A stretch of 64,000 nucleotides of DNA from Armillaria gallica (lineage: Eukaryota > Basidiomycota > Agaricomycetes > Agaricales > Physalacriaceae): positions 3,782,001-3,846,000 of the forward strand of contig JBANDB010000005.1 in NCBI GenBank assembly GCA_037576215.1, written 5' to 3'. The notes under the pieces are model-generated. The model was given only the letters and a program-made list of their open reading frames with translations, did no database searches and was not told the origin of the DNA. Of the stretch, positions 1 to 12,800 are shown one piece after another; position 1 is the first letter of the stretch; each line of letters starts with the position of its first letter. Made by a program: the position numbers and the translations under genes.

Positions 1-1706
1 TCAGGAGCTTTCATTGAGGCAATATGTCCCAATCCCTCTCACTTTCACTGCAAGCTATCCATGGCTTGTTCTGGTGATGCCAATGAACCGGATAGCAACC
101 AGAGTGATGTCGGAGATGATTCTGGAGATGAAGACTGACTCCTTGACAAGGAAGGTGATGATCCCAATACCCCTGCAGAGGAAATTGATGAGGACGTCGA
201 GTATGATCTCAATGATCTACTTGGAAAGATCCTAGCACTTGTAACCCAAGTAAGTATTGAGCATCATTGTCCTTTAAGATAGACTCCTTACAACATTCTC
301 AGATCTGCAGATCTCCTCAAGCAAAGGCCTATCTGGCTATGCTGTGCAAACAAGAAGGTCTTGCACCACTTGAGCTTTTGAAATGGGTTCGGACACGATG
401 GGGATCAATGTTTGATCTTATTGAATGTGTCATTGAAAATAGGGAGGTATGTGAAGTACCTGATGTGTTTTGTGATGCACATTGCGAGTTGCTGGTCAAA
501 TATTAGGCTATCAATAAGTTCTGTGCATTGTCAGATGACAGTTCAAAGGTTCTGAACCTCAAGAAAAAGAAATATGCTGATTTCAAGATATTACCAGAAG
601 AGTGGAAGCTTTTAGCTTTAATCATGGAGGTATTGGACGTGCATGAGAGTAACTTCTTGACTGTGGCTTTAACTTATGTTGTGTAGGAGCTGCATCAAGC
701 ACAGTCAATGTTTTCATCAGAACATGTTCTGACTGTCTGGAATGCTATACCAACATTAGATTGCCTCCTTAAAAACTGGTGTACTATGGCTTCAACCTCA
801 AAGTTTGAACCTGTTTCTCATGGACTTGAAGCTGCTATTATGAAGATTGAGAAATAGTCACTTTCTGTTGAATAAAACGAGCTCTATTTTATTTGCATCG
901 GTGAGTCTTTGTTTCCGAAGTCACATCTGGGTTGATTTTTTCCTCCCAATGCGGGAATATAGCTTTAGATCCTTGTATTAAATTGGCGTACACTAAAGCA
1001 GCATGGAAGTCAAAACATCATGCTGCTGGTGTGAAGGCACTTGAGTCAGAAGTCGGTCTGTCATTTAACCTTGATGTTTGCTGTCTAACTGTTCCTCTCT
1101 AGTTCAATTGGTATCATAATGAGCACACTTTGGTGCAAGTGAACTTAGAGTCACATGAATTAGGTAGTCATACAACTGACACCCAAGGTATTATTTTACA
1201 TCACATGTAGCTTAATGATGAGAGCCTGATGTTGTTTGGAAGCCGGTGCTCCGCAGGGAAAGGGGTATGCATCAGTACATCTGTACAATGCTATCAAGGA
1301 TTGAGCACCTTACGAGCAGAAGGATAACGAGAGAAATCCTCAAAAGGAATTGAAAGATTACCTTGAAGCTGACCTTGTCAACTCTGATGATATCATTCAG
1401 TGGTGGGGTGTATGTGCATTCAGTACTATAATTATGCTGCCTTTCTTAATCTCCTTAGGACCATGCCTCGGAGTATCCAACACTCATGAATGGCACACAA
1501 TTATCTCACCATCCAAGGCTCTTCTGTTGCTTCAGAGCAGGTGTTCTCCTCAGGTGGTTTGACAGGGACACTGCATTGAAATCAGTTGTCTCCTGAAACA
1601 TTTGAGGCATTGCAGCTGCTGAAAGACTCATACAAGTCTGGTATCATTAGTGCAGCAGAAGAGGCTACCTTATGGGAAACTCCTGAATGGGAGCCAGCTT
1701 CATAAA
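1..1706 (+). pseudogene. hAT-superfamily transposase pseudogene (5' end outside window)
   Basis: Seen: an acidic stretch (about 90-235), a likely intron (GTAAGT near 250 to CAG near 305), a block with LLKWVRTRWGS followed by FDLIECVIENREV (about 377-450), a block with ILPEEWKLLALIMEVL (about 590-635), and a C-terminal block IQGSSVASEQVFSSGG with LSPETFEALQLLK (about 1510-1625). The last block is the hAT C-terminal dimerisation region of fungal transposases, and RTRWGS matches the usual TRW motif. The reading frame is broken. TGA lies at 136-138 and 1577-1579 where arginine is expected, TAG follows the LLVKY segment (about 504-506), and a one-base shift lies near 1490. Around 1574-1588 three consecutive family arginine positions read as H, stop and Q, each explained by CpG decay. 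Known of the family: cut-and-paste transposition with 8-bp target duplications. Inference: this copy is long dead. It may be related to the non-autonomous hAT element at 2971-4036, but no shared ends were seen. Confidence 0.85.
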
Positions 1707-2060
1707 TGATCAAGATATATATAGGGCTCACCAATCAGCATGTTGATATCACAATACAAACAGTACAGATCAATGTCAAGTGACTTGCCTTTGTGAACTG
1801 CACTCAAACAGGTTCTGAATGTGAACTGAATACCATTGAACGTGAATGGCCGTTTTCCCTGTACCACTGATGGTGTGACTGCCACGAGGGCTCTGAGACC
1901 ATTTGTTTCAATGCACTGGAGACTAGTCTCCCCAATGTGCATGCCCACATTACCCTCCGATGATGCCTATGCTTGCAGTGCTGACTGCAATGGGGGGTAT
2001 TTTTTTTATTTTGTTAATATTTAATTTACATGTACAAATAGAATATATTTTATCACTTTA
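1707..2060. other. spacer after hAT relic, no gene seen
   Basis: No credible coding frame was seen. A T-rich tract lies at 1998-2030. Short ORFs on both strands lack family motifs. Confidence 0.5.
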
Positions 2061-2062
2061 CA

Positions 2063-2170
2063 ATGCCTTGCTGGTGCAGTGGTTAACTGTTGTGAATGTT
2101 ATACTTGCCATTGAAGCTATACTGGTTTCAATCCTGTGGAATGCAAAGCTTTTTTCATTTCCAAACAAAA
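2063..2170 (+). repeat. tRNA-like SINE candidate
   Basis: An A-box-like TGGTGCAGTGGTT (about 2071-2083) is followed about 45 bases later by a B-box-like GGTTTCAATCC (about 2128-2138). This is the spacing of an internal RNA polymerase III promoter in a tRNA or tRNA-derived SINE. The stretch between does not fold into an obvious full cloverleaf by eye, so a degraded tRNA-derived SINE head is preferred over a working tRNA. No second close copy was found in the window; 58739-58840 is a more diverged candidate. Confidence 0.35.
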
Positions 2171-2962
2171 GGTCATCCTGACCCCTGTTGATGAATTCAA
2201 TGTTTAGTGGTTGCTTGTGGTTGGGATCATGTTCAGAATCGGTTCTAAATTATATTTTAGGTCATGCAATTTTTTGCCAATCCCAGCAATGAACAGGAGG
2301 GCACAAAATTGAGCTCAATGTCATTCCAGGCATTGAGCTCACCATTTGAGCTGTGGCTGTGTTTGAGATCAGTTACAAAGCTGGCATTTTCTCAAATAAT
2401 GTGAGTTTCTTAAATTCAAATGGTTTGTGAGGATGATGTACATTTTTGCTATTTTGTGTGTGAAGATGCCAAATATAGTCATTGATAAATGCCTTCTAGT
2501 GCTGTCTGCATACTGAAATGGGCTAAAGTGTGGCTGTGTATCATGACAACAAAATGCCAAATGGCTTTCTGTCTTGTTATAGTCATTTGGCATTGAACTG
2601 ACAACATCAGGTGTTGCCTAACTGGTTTGGATTGTGGGAACTCTCTGGAAATAGCCAGACATTCAATGACTTGCTGACTCAGCATTGTCATCCAGCTCGA
2701 TGAGATATTTCAAATTACCATCATCAAGATCCTAAAGTAGAACTGGTCAGTCCACATGCAATCATGTGATGTCCAAAAACAGTATCCCCCTGTTTTCAAT
2801 TTCTTTGCTGCAAGTAAGATTACTAGCAGCCATTGGTCGATGACTTGGACCTTGCTTTGGCAGTCAAACTTTTATAACTAGACAGGGGTTGTACACATAG
2901 CATCCAATCCTGAAATCTGAGCATGTAAAAAATAGTGACCATTCACTAGCTCTGTTATTACA
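2171..2962. other. non-coding spacer with a perfect short palindrome
   Basis: No gene was recognised. At 2311-2340 a perfect 10-bp inverted repeat (GAGCTCAATG / CATTGAGCTC) flanks a 10-base loop. The stretch 2497-2590 resembles 13705-13790, and the two share a 19-base exact core that includes AACAAAATGCC. Host DNA up to 2962 abuts the hAT target duplication. Confidence 0.4.
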
Positions 2963-4044
2963 GCTCTTTTTAAGGCATAGCACAGATGCATCTGCGGATG
3001 GATCTGGATCTGTCCTGCAGATATCAGTGTACCTGATAGGTGATATCCGCATCCGCAGGTGTGGCTGTGTACGGATATCTGTCTGTTTTAGTCAAAAACT
3101 CAATCTTCACATATCTTGATGGGTTTTGACCCATTTGTTCTAAGATTTTAAATGTGAATTCTACACTATCAGGTGTCTCTAAATGCTGTCTTCGATCACT
3201 TCAGAGTGCCCAAACTGCAAGGCATAAAAATCAGATAGAAATGCGGTATTTATTCCACTTATGTTTAGGCATACAGGTTCAGGGACAGCTTAAATAGCCA
3301 TACAAGGCTGTCATTATATTTTTCAACATTCAAAACAATAGCAGACATACATTTGGTTGCATCCATCAACAAATCAGAGCCAGAAAGAGGAATACAACTT
3401 GTAAATAAAACCAATAAGATCTCCGATTGCTTCCTGCAGACCTGGATGACTCCCGATCAAAAATCGGATGGCAGAATAGAATTCCCTGACCTCGAAAACA
3501 CTAGGACGCACCAGAATACTAAATCTCGCTATCGAAACGAGTGGTGGAAAAAGACAGTGATCTTTAACAGAGAGTCAATAAAATCTCCGATCGCTTCCCA
3601 CGGGCCTGGGTGGCCTCTGATAGCAGATCGAACGGTGAATTCGAAATCCCTGACCTGAAAAACATTAGAACGCCTTTGCCACATTAGTTCTACTATTGAA
3701 ACGATGACTGGAAAAATAAAGTGAACTTTGACACAAAATTAAGAAAATCTCCGTTTGCTTACTATGGACCAGGGTGGTCTCCGATTGTAAATCTGACGCC
3801 GGATTCGAAATCCGCAACCTCGAAAACCCTAGGAGGCCCATTTCACACATGGGGAATAAGACAGAGAGAGAAATAAATGGAACATCTGTGAATATTCAAG
3901 TTTGCTAAAGTCATATCCGCATCCGGTGGATCCGGATGCCACGGATCTGGATATCCGGGCACAGCCATATCCACAGGTATTTTTTCGGATATCTGTTCAG
4001 ATATCTGTGGATCATCTGCATCCGTGCTATGCCTTAGCTCTTTT
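2963..4044. mobile_element. complete non-autonomous hAT element (2971-4036) with 8-bp target duplication
   Basis: The element starts TAAGGCATAGCAC at 2971 and ends with its reverse complement at 4036. The terminal inverted repeat matches at 19 of the first 20 positions. It is bounded by a perfect 8-bp direct repeat GCTCTTTT (2963-2970 and 4037-4044), the hallmark of hAT insertion. Subterminal DNA at both ends is rich in GGATAT/ATATCC and GGATCC-like words, typical of transposase-binding subterminal repeats. The inside has no transposase. It contains a 164-bp tandem repeat and a 101-codon ORF at 3353-3658 that only runs through that repeat. At 1066 bp it is a long MITE or an internally deleted hAT derivative. 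Confidence 0.92.
3408..3855. repeat. 164-bp tandem repeat, about 2.7 diverged copies, inside the hAT element
   Basis: The anchor CTCCGATTGCTT-like word recurs at 3421, 3585 and 3749, exactly 164 bases apart. Each unit then carries a CCTGG(A/G)TGR(C/-)-type block, a GAT-rich segment, and GAATTCS(A/C)... CGAAAA(C/A)CACTAG-like text. Copies differ by point changes, so the duplication is old. Confidence 0.8.
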
Positions 4045-4908
4045 CATAATTATGTGGAACCTTCGTTTTGAAAAATCTATATGGTCTTGTTTGCATCAGA
4101 AGATGGCTCAGTGTGAGAACTATTGCTTTTTTATTGGCACAATCTGCTGTCTTGCATCCCACTCTTGCTCCAAGTTCGACACACCCTGAGACTGCCAATG
4201 TAATAAATAGGGCACAAGAGGACTCATTTTAATACTTATTTAGTACAAATGCTCTAGTATCTAACCACAAAGTCATTCATACCAATCATGAGTAGTGAGC
4301 TGCAGTGCTGCCTAGTTCAACATCACGTATACATGCACTTTGAGTCTCCTGAAATCAGTCATAACAGGGAAGGAAAATGGAATACCTTTGTCGGTTTTTC
4401 AAGTGTCTCCAGGGCAGTGACTGGCAGCAATGTTATGGGGAGTCTGACACCACAGTGTATCTTGCCATGAAGATGTTCATAGGATTCTAGCTGCCATTGG
4501 AAATATATACAGAATAATCAGGATGTGTGTGAGAGAGTCAAGATAGATACAACCTTGGTGTCGCATCAGGAATTGAAGTGCTCATCGAGCATTGCCAGCA
4601 TGTACAGACATGGCTATGCAAGGTTCATCACACATCTAGGGTTTGAGTTGGGGTATAGGGCATGCCAGAGGAGTGGACACAGTCAGTAAATGACTTTGGG
4701 CACAGGAAATAGGTGTTGTAGCATAGGCGGGCACATTCAGCATGGTTCAGGGCACAACATGGTGGGAAGAAAGAGAGCTGGGACCATGTGATTCAAACAT
4801 GAGCATATATGATTTTCAAAACAAGGATTCTGCATAATTATGAAAACAGCTGTAAGATGAACAATGTCCCCAATGCTACAGACATCGTTAGCACTATGAT
4901 AAGCATAT
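4045..4908. other. no gene recognised; inverted similarity pair
   Basis: The right flank of the hAT element (about 4041-4105) resembles the reverse complement of about 4790-4856: both read CATAATTATG, then a TTTTGAAAA core, then a (T/C)ATATGGTC-like stretch. The similarity continues to the left of the hAT insertion, so the element landed in one arm of an older inverted pair. Small ORFs here (for example 4288-4470) show no family motif. Confidence 0.4.
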
Positions 4909-5370
4909 ATGGTACTTGCTTCAAGAATTGTCACTAATGTGACCGACAATGAAGTGAGTAGGTGGATTGCTTTTCTACTTCTTTTCTCATGCAGAATCCT
5001 TGACCTTGTTTCCCATCAGTATGCTGATTTCCTTTTACCTCTTGCTCTCTCTTCCACCCTTGTCTCCCCAGAAGTTATTGAACTAGAACTGAGAGACGAT
5101 GCACAAATTGAAGATAGCGCTCTCATTGTTGATATCAACCTGTACCAGGAAGAGGTTGACACTGTAGAGAGTACAATCATTAAGGTGAGCACCTGTGACC
5201 ATCGTGTGGGGCTTTCTTTGTTCTTTCGAGTCATCACAGAATCCATCTACTACATGAGTGTCATAGCAGAACTTTGTAAAATATCTCATGGTTTGCCAGA
5301 TGGAAACATTACTGATCATGAAATCAGAGCACTTGCATTGCTATATGTTAAGCAGGCTTGTGAAAAATAA
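4909..5370 (+). CDS. unknown ORF (153 codons) just upstream of the KDZ transposase relic
   Basis: The frame is open for 153 codons, with an acidic middle segment (ELELRDDAQIEDSALIV, then LYQEEVDTVEST). The first 35 codons are hydrophobic and contain a GTGAGT donor-like site near 4952. A second GTGAGC site near 5184 suggests introns, so the true exons may be shorter. I do not recognise the protein. It lacks the CxC2 cysteine module expected at the start of many KDZ proteins. It could be an upstream exon of that transposase or unrelated coding debris. About 210 AT-rich bases separate it from the first recognisable KDZ exon. Confidence 0.3.
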   Translation: MVLASRIVTNVTDNEVSRWIAFLLLFSCRILDLVSHQYADFLLPLALSSTLVSPEVIELELRDDAQIEDSALIVDINLYQEEVDTVESTIIKVSTCDHRVGLSLFFRVITESIYYMSVIAELCKISHGLPDGNITDHEIRALALLYVKQACEK

Positions 5371-6170
5371 AGCACAGCTTTTGAAAATAATTTAAAATAA
5401 GTAAAACTATAAACCATATGTTTTGAAATAAGTTAAGATAAGATTAACAATAGGACTAAACATACTATATTGAGCAAGAACATAGTCTCCAGGGTCATAT
5501 TACTTTATATAGGAAGAACAAATATATGCAAGCACTGGTAAGTCATGTAACTGGAGCGTACCAGTCATGTATTCCATACCTGCTTGATGATCGAATCACT
5601 AGAGCTCTTTCATAGTCTGACATTGACAGACAAATTGTTGGCATACGATTACTACAAAGCACAAACATACTTAACTGATGCAATGGGCTTGTTAATCACA
5701 AAGGTATGCACTCTCTACTTTCTAGCACAATGGACTGACATCCTATCAGAGTTGTTACAAGTCGTTCCTGCAGATGGTGTGACAGTGGAGGCATCTATTG
5801 ATGCTGCTGCAGGGAGGTAAAGGATGTGAAGAGAATGGGGCATATAACGTAGAGCTGGGCAAGCTGGCTATGCAGTGTCCTGCTTGTTCCAATCCCAAAA
5901 TAAACCTACCAGAGGGTTGGAACAAGGCCTCCCCAAGATTTGGTGAGTGTATTGGTCTCTCAATGGTAGTGAAGCAGCCTAATTGTGATATAGATGGCTA
6001 TATACGCTATTCATCACCATGGATGCATGCTTTCACTTTAAAAGCTTGTTTCATTCAGACGAGAGTGTAGATCCCAGTCTGCATACTGGTAAGGCCTATT
6101 TTGTGGAGCAAGACCAGTACAATGAACACATTGCCAAGTATCCCACACAGACCGATGTGAGTGTGGCTCC

Positions 6171-7928
6171 ACATTGATGAGCCTCCAGGCTCTGTATGCT
6201 CAGAATTCGCGGATTTAGCCATCCATCACCCAATACCTTCGAAACAATGCCATTATAACCCTCACATACTCCATAACACGGCCAACACTCAATAATACCA
6301 CGGATTTTCGCAGTATAAACCACAAACATTCAGATACAGTCCTAAAACTGTGACATCCACTCCTCATGCACTCCGTTATCCTTCCCAACTCGCCTCACAT
6401 CACAATTACCGTATCCCATCACGGCAAGGCACCTTTGATCGACAATCATCCTAAAATGGGGTTGCTATATCACTCAGAAGCACTAGTTGATGTGCCCATC
6501 AATCATTTAATGAAATGACGTGATTGATGCGAGTACCCTCCCAGATACGATAATTACAGCTACGGCAACTATAGACCACATTTACTAAGGCTGTTACAGT
6601 GCCAAGACTTCGAATTATCGTTGCCCCATGCATACACCTCAGCACGGCAACTGCAGCTCAATAATCCGCAGCTAAACAGCACCTCATGATCCACTCATTG
6701 CTCAATAAAACCACATGGTTCGCATCCATACATGGCAACGTCGAAGACTTGCTGTTACTTTAGAACCACAGTTACCATATGTTTACTACGGCTATTACAA
6801 AAGCCAAGGACTTACAGCCTTACTAAGGCTTCAAAGAATATTCTATTTATAAAATTGTACTTGTAGTATAAAAACTAGATAGAAACCGCATTTTTAGAGC
6901 TAGTTCTTACCCAGTTGACGAGGCTACGGCATTACCAGTCAGCTACGGTTACTCCAAGTTATTCCCCACCGCTTGCTTTACTCTTTAAACATTGTTGGTT
7001 GCACCAATACACAAAATCTTGCGTCAATAACTTGCTTTTGTATTTTAATGCCACAACATCGCTTCACTTTCACCACATAGGATTGTTTCATCGCTTTCAC
7101 CTTCTACATTGCCATCGTTTTCATCACCCAGTTCAGTATTGCCTCCATGTAGGCCCAGTTCAGCTCCATAGGATCACCCTCATCTTTATCATTGTTTGGA
7201 GTTGCCGTACATCTATTGCCACAGCACCCCACTCAGCACCTCAGTTGCTACGATTTCTACCAGTTTCTTACAGTCTCTGTACGTTTATTGCTATTGTTTC
7301 GACTCACAATATTAGGTACACCCCAAGCCACGTTTACTAGGCTATTTCGACGTCTTCTAGTCCATTGCCACGATTACTAGAGCATCGCAATGTTTTCTAG
7401 TCCCTCCCCACGTTTTCTCATCCATCCCCACGTTTCCTCTACCGTTGCTACGATTTCTAGCGTGTTGCTACGATTTCTAAAGCATTGCTACGATTACCAG
7501 TCCTTCCACATGATTACTCGCCCTCCCCCAACGATTTCTAGTTCCTCCCCACGTTTTCTCGACCGTAGCTATGATTTCTAGCACATTGCTACGATATCTA
7601 GACCTATTTTCGTGGTCTCTAGATCATTTTTGCAGTTTCTATTGCAGTTTCTTGGTATTCAAGTCATACCAGATTCCGTCCCTTCTCGTTTATCGAGATC
7701 CATCCAGGCTTACAGCCAACGTCTATTAGTACTCCTTGACCAAGAGTACTACTTCGCTGACTGAAAAGTCGCAGTGTATCTTGTGTTATTGAGGAATTGA
7801 CCGCATGGAGGTGCACTGAACCACTTGCAAACACATTGCCTTGATTGCTGTGTTGCTATGTTAATTGCCTAAGCTCTCACCGAGTTTTGGGTGTTGCCGT
7901 TGCCACGGAAGTCTAGGCTCATCAACAT
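6171..7928. mobile_element. 1.7-kb TG...CA family, copy A (6175-7924), 4-bp target duplication ACAT
   Basis: The copy starts TGATGAGCCT at 6175 and ends AGGCTCATCA at 7924, a 10-bp inverted terminus. Perfect ACAT duplications lie at 6171-6174 and 7925-7928. It is 1750 bp with no recognisable protein. The left end contains the nested palindrome GAGCCT-CC-AGGCTC, and a TATA-rich stretch lies near 6840-6880. It sits inside an intron of the KDZ relic. TG/CA ends and a short target duplication fit a solo LTR; a non-autonomous terminal-inverted-repeat element is the alternative. The same orientation is seen in the copy at 27940; those at 9894, 43752 and 56195 are reversed. Confidence 0.88.
7335..7645. 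repeat. about 20-bp minisatellite inside copy A
   Basis: A unit close to TTGCTACGATTTCTAGyrc recurs roughly 12-15 times between 7335 and 7645, with variants such as CCCCACGTTTTCTC. Copy G (56470-56700) has roughly 9 units in reverse complement. The other copies have only one or two at the same place, so this block expanded within one subfamily. Confidence 0.8.
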
Positions 7929-9889
7929 TACGGGAATGGAAGTTGATATTGACATATGTTTAATGTTCAGATCAGTTCGTGTAGTGGCTTTCAGACATTA
8001 GCTCATGCTGAAACCAAGAATAGTTCTGGTCTGCATGCGACGGGTGTGGTTATGTATGTATGTGTGCACCATGAAATGGTCCCAAGCCTGGGCTTAGGAG
8101 ATTTGCAGAAGGGTGAAAAGTCAGTACAACTCTCTGGCTTTTTGGTCAACGACTAATGTTAGTCAATAGATACTGTAATGTTGACTATGTTCTGCTTTCA
8201 GGCATTCAGCCAGTTCAGGTCCAATCAGTGTTCTTCTCATATGACATCATATGCCAATGGTCAGTCAATTTGATAGAGTGCATACAGGAGATGCCAGATC
8301 ATCTAAAGATTCCTGAGGGCCTGGAGGTTGCATTTGGCATACCCAAACTGCACTGTCCAGCCCATGTGAAGAAGTGTCAAGTTTGTTATGCCATGACTAT
8401 CCAACCCCGAGTGGCAAGGACTGATGGAGAAGGAATTGAACAGGTGTGGGCATTCGTACAGGGATGCGCTGCGAGTACCAAGGAAATGGGGCTGGGATTG
8501 AGGCATGACACTTTAGATTGCCAATTTCATTACATGAATTGGTGTAAGTACATTGGAATGGGTAAGTGAGGGTACTTCTAGCTCGCGGTAATGATTCATT
8601 GGGCTTTTAGGAAAAACTCTGGCAAGAAAAAGGACCTCTGCTCGGCATGAGCTGAAATGCCAGACTGAGGTTCATTACATGTTTACAACATACCTTCCAT
8701 ACCCTCACCTTGCCCAGATGTGGACTGAGGAGGTGGTTGCATGGGAGAACAACATGGATGGGCACCCTAGTCCATATATGACAGACGTGACACGTAAGCA
8801 ACTGCATGCTAGGTGGCTAGACTCGAGACTAATTGGTCCTAGATGAGAGTGAAGTGGTGCTTCTGCATCAGTTACAAGAAGACAAGAGACAAGAAGCAGC
8901 TCGAGGTCAGCCCCAGCTCAATGAGATGGGTCCAGCCGCATTCATGGGGATGGTGTTATGGATTGAAGATCTACAGTACGTGCCTTGCTTCCTGCTCTCA
9001 GAGCACATGAGTTGAGAACATTTAACAGGCAGTGTGTGTGCATGGCTGTGGAGGGCGAGGGTGAATTGACAAATGCAGAGGCAGTGGATCTGCACAAGAA
9101 ACGGGTTCGATTGACCAAATGTATCAAGCTCTTTCAGAAACTGCAATTGATTTACCTACCGGGCACTTGTGTATGTATGGCTGAGGAAAATGTGAGGCTG
9201 AGGGAGTCAGTAGATGTGGAGGATGAGAAGCTCTGGCTTCCATCAGATTTGTATGCAGACATTCGTTTAGGGTCATGCTGAGAGGGTCTGCCTTTGATTG
9301 AGGAGAAGCTTCATCAGGCACAGTGTCTAAATGCTTTGGAATCCATTCACAGCAGCCAACAAATGATCCAAGCATTTCTTGCCTTCCACGATCGCAACCT
9401 TAGGGGTCAAGTCCAGATTATGTGCGCAGCTGTGACAGTTCAGCGACAGATAGCAAGGTCCTGTTTTGCAGAGGACAAATACAACCGGTGTTGTGTGGCT
9501 TTACTCACACTTTGAGGTCCTGGGGATTGGGAGTCACATTTGCATGTGCTGAGACCCAGTGATGTTCAGAGTTTCCAAGGGTCTTATTTCAATGCGAATG
9601 TGCTTCTGGCTGTGGGTGAGGGACACCAGGTCATGTCATGGATTTGGTTAGTTGAGGGGGGCTTGGGTGATGGCTCTGAGACTGAAATGATTGAAGGTGA
9701 GATTGTTCTTCTGAGACATATCTCATATACTGATGGTTTACAGCGGCAAGGGCAGAATGGCTGAAGAGCCATGCACATGTCTTACAGTGGTTGGAGGAGT
9801 TACAGCTGGTGGAGGAGGAAATGCGGCAGGTTCAGGTCAGTCTGTCCCAGAAGGCAGATTGGTGGGAGGAGAAGTGTGATGGATGGCAG

Positions 9890-12800
9890 CCGCTGATGAG
9901 CCTAGACTTCCATGGCAATGGCAACACCAACCTGGAATGAGATTGGTTAATTAACATAGTGGCATGGCAATCAAGGCGATTGTGTGTGCGAGTGGTTCAG
10001 GGCACCTCCATGCAGTAAAACAATTCCTCTATACGCAAGAATACACTGCAACTTTAAGTCTGCAAAGTAGTACTGCTTGGTAGTCAAGTACTAGATGCAA
10101 AGGCTATAAGCCGGTAGGGTTCTCTCGAAGTGAGAGGGAACGAAAATGGGTATGATGTGAATACCATGAATCCGTATGAGAAAACGTTGATGAGGCTGGT
10201 GACGGGCACCCGTGAAACTGAGCATGGCCTAGCGTGAACACACACCAAACCCAACTCAACCCCACTAAACACACACACACACAATCTCCTTAAGTGCGGA
10301 GGGGAGCAAGGATTTTAATTCTACTTGCGCGCCAACAGTATCCCAATTTCTCTCAATGAGCTTGCTAGAACGATACGCGCAACAACGTAGTATTTTCAAG
10401 CTAGTCTCCAATTCTCTAGCTCTTCAGAGCTTTTTACAAGAGAGCACAGTGAACCATGCAACCCTCGAGGCAAAATATATTTCAATAGCCGGAACACATG
10501 GATACGCAGATCTGCAAGTTGACCGAGTTCGGTCAGTGAGCTCACTAAATACAACTCGCCACTAGATCTAATCTACGCACGACACCGCCTCTTTCTTAGT
10601 GGCTAAACCTGACTTCCAAACTCATCACGATGGAGGCCCTCGGCACTCCCACTCAAGTCTTAATTACTTTCAGAACCGTCCCCGCAAGTCCTCACACACA
10701 GTGTGCTCGCCCTAACAACGGTGCCGCGAGGTCCAACTGCGCACACCTGTCACACTTCATGCAACTGCTAGAACAGCTCAAGCTGGCTGATTCCCTTGCA
10801 ACTACTCCTAGACCTACACAGAGGCCAACACAACACAAATTCTCTTTTTACACTGAACCAGAAAAGGAACAGAGCTTTTCTCTCAGATTTATCTCAGCTA
10901 ACTCTCAAGATGGGCACAGTGTCACTGCCCTGAATCTCTTTCTTGTCTCAAGTAAACCGAAGTTTTTATCCAAAATGTTTCTCTGGTTCTATTTCTCTGT
11001 GAGCTCGCTAAACTTGCGCTCTAGCCGAGACTCGAAGCTACTAACTCTTACGCGCCGCAACAAGTCCAGATCCAAACTGAAACTTTATTACTGTATGTGG
11101 GGGGTTGGTATCTTGCTTTTACTACGTGAAAATCTACTCTACTTATACTATGGAAGATTGATTGTTACAAACGGATTTTTAGTAATTTACTTCTTTTTCA
11201 GCCAGGTATCCCTTATCCGAGTTAGCCCAGCGCTCTAGGCAGTGTGCCACCTTTTCCTCTTTTTAGTATCCTCAAAGGGTTAAGCGATGTCTACGTCGCT
11301 TGCCCTAGCAGCAGAGTAGCTCGCGCGCATGCACTCAATAGTTGCTTAATCCTCGATCACCGATCACACTTCGTATTCGGCTTTCGGGTCTGCTCCGAAG
11401 GTGACAGCGCCATGTTCTAGACTCGGTAACCAAGAAATGCCTCGGCTTTCCAGTCCGCTCGCTACTTCCATCAGCCGAAGCCTGTTTCTAGGCCATGCCT
11501 GGGGTTCTCTTGATTACCCTGCACGTGATATCATTTCTCCGGATCTCCAGGGACCATGCGTCATAGATTACAGACGCGTCGTTATCTAAATTAGCCTCGG
11601 CCCGTGTACAAGCACATCCCACTCCAGCTGAGTCCTCTATTGCAAACGGGTGGTTTGGCAATCTAGCTCGCCCTTTGGCCTTGTTGCTGTGCATGCCCAT
11701 AAGGTACAGTGCAACGACGAAGTCCTTATGTTTTAATCCCGTTGCTTCTTTTTCTGTTATAGAGCTCTCTACCTCAGTGACCTTGCTTCTTCACGTGCCA
11801 CTTGCACTGTCAGCCCGCTCGCGATGCCTCTGCATTGCTAATGTGTAAGGTATGACATTTTGCAAAATTACACCCTTAGACACGCTGTGGGCATGACAAC
11901 GTGCGGTGAGATTAGAAAACATCGCTGGACAGTAATCTGAGCAGGGAGAACGATGGAAGATAGACTAAATGGTCAGCAATAGTCTATGGGCAAGCGAGGC
12001 AATGAGAAAACGGCGTGGGGACTGTGAGTGGCGAAATAAACATGGAACAAGGTGCTGAGGGTCGACTGGTGAGAGAAAATGTGGAACTATGAAAACTGGA
12101 GGTGATACTGATCCTATACAAGGTGATGGTGCTGAAGTCAATGTTGAAACTGGTCTGGTACTGAAAACAATCCTATCCTATGTCAAACTAACCTTCAAGT
12201 CCACTTGAGGGACTGATACTATACAAAAACTTGCTCAAACTGGTCCTATACTGACCCTAAGTCTACTTGGAGACTACCCAAGTGGGCGATGATAACGATG
12301 GTGAAAGAGAAACTGTAAAAACTCCAATGGTGTGAAAGTGAAACGATGACGGCCTATAAAAAATAACGTGGGTGAGGTATGGCACGGCGGTCACATATTG
12401 GCACAATATGAGCATGCACCAATAGTGTTAAGAGTGAAGAGCAAGTGTCAAAGAACTCTTCACAGTTAAAAACCATGGAATAACTCTGGTGAGTTTATGA
12501 GTTGACATGCAATCAAGAATATGTTGGGGTGAATGATATATTGCTGTAGAATGGTAATAAATGTAGGTTATGAGTGATAGCCTAGTGCATGATGATAATT
12601 ATCATAGTCTGGGGTCAACTAGAGATGAACTGCAGGTGAACTCGTCATGAACTGCCTCTAAACTATGTTTTCTAGCTAGCTTTTATACTACAAGTACGAA
12701 TTTATAAATAGAGTAAGTAATGCGAGACTTAGTAAGGCTGTAAGGCCATGGCTTTGTAAAAATTGTAGGAAACATATGGTCCTTGGTCTTCTAAAGTAAC

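Noticed and set aside
2063..2170. Functional tRNA gene
   Set aside because: A and B boxes are present, but no full cloverleaf with a proper anticodon arm and acceptor stem could be drawn by eye.
10630..11238. 202-codon ORF inside element D1
   Set aside because: The homologous frame in copy D2 breaks after 75 codons and no domain is visible; best explained as a chance frame in a solo-LTR-like repeat.
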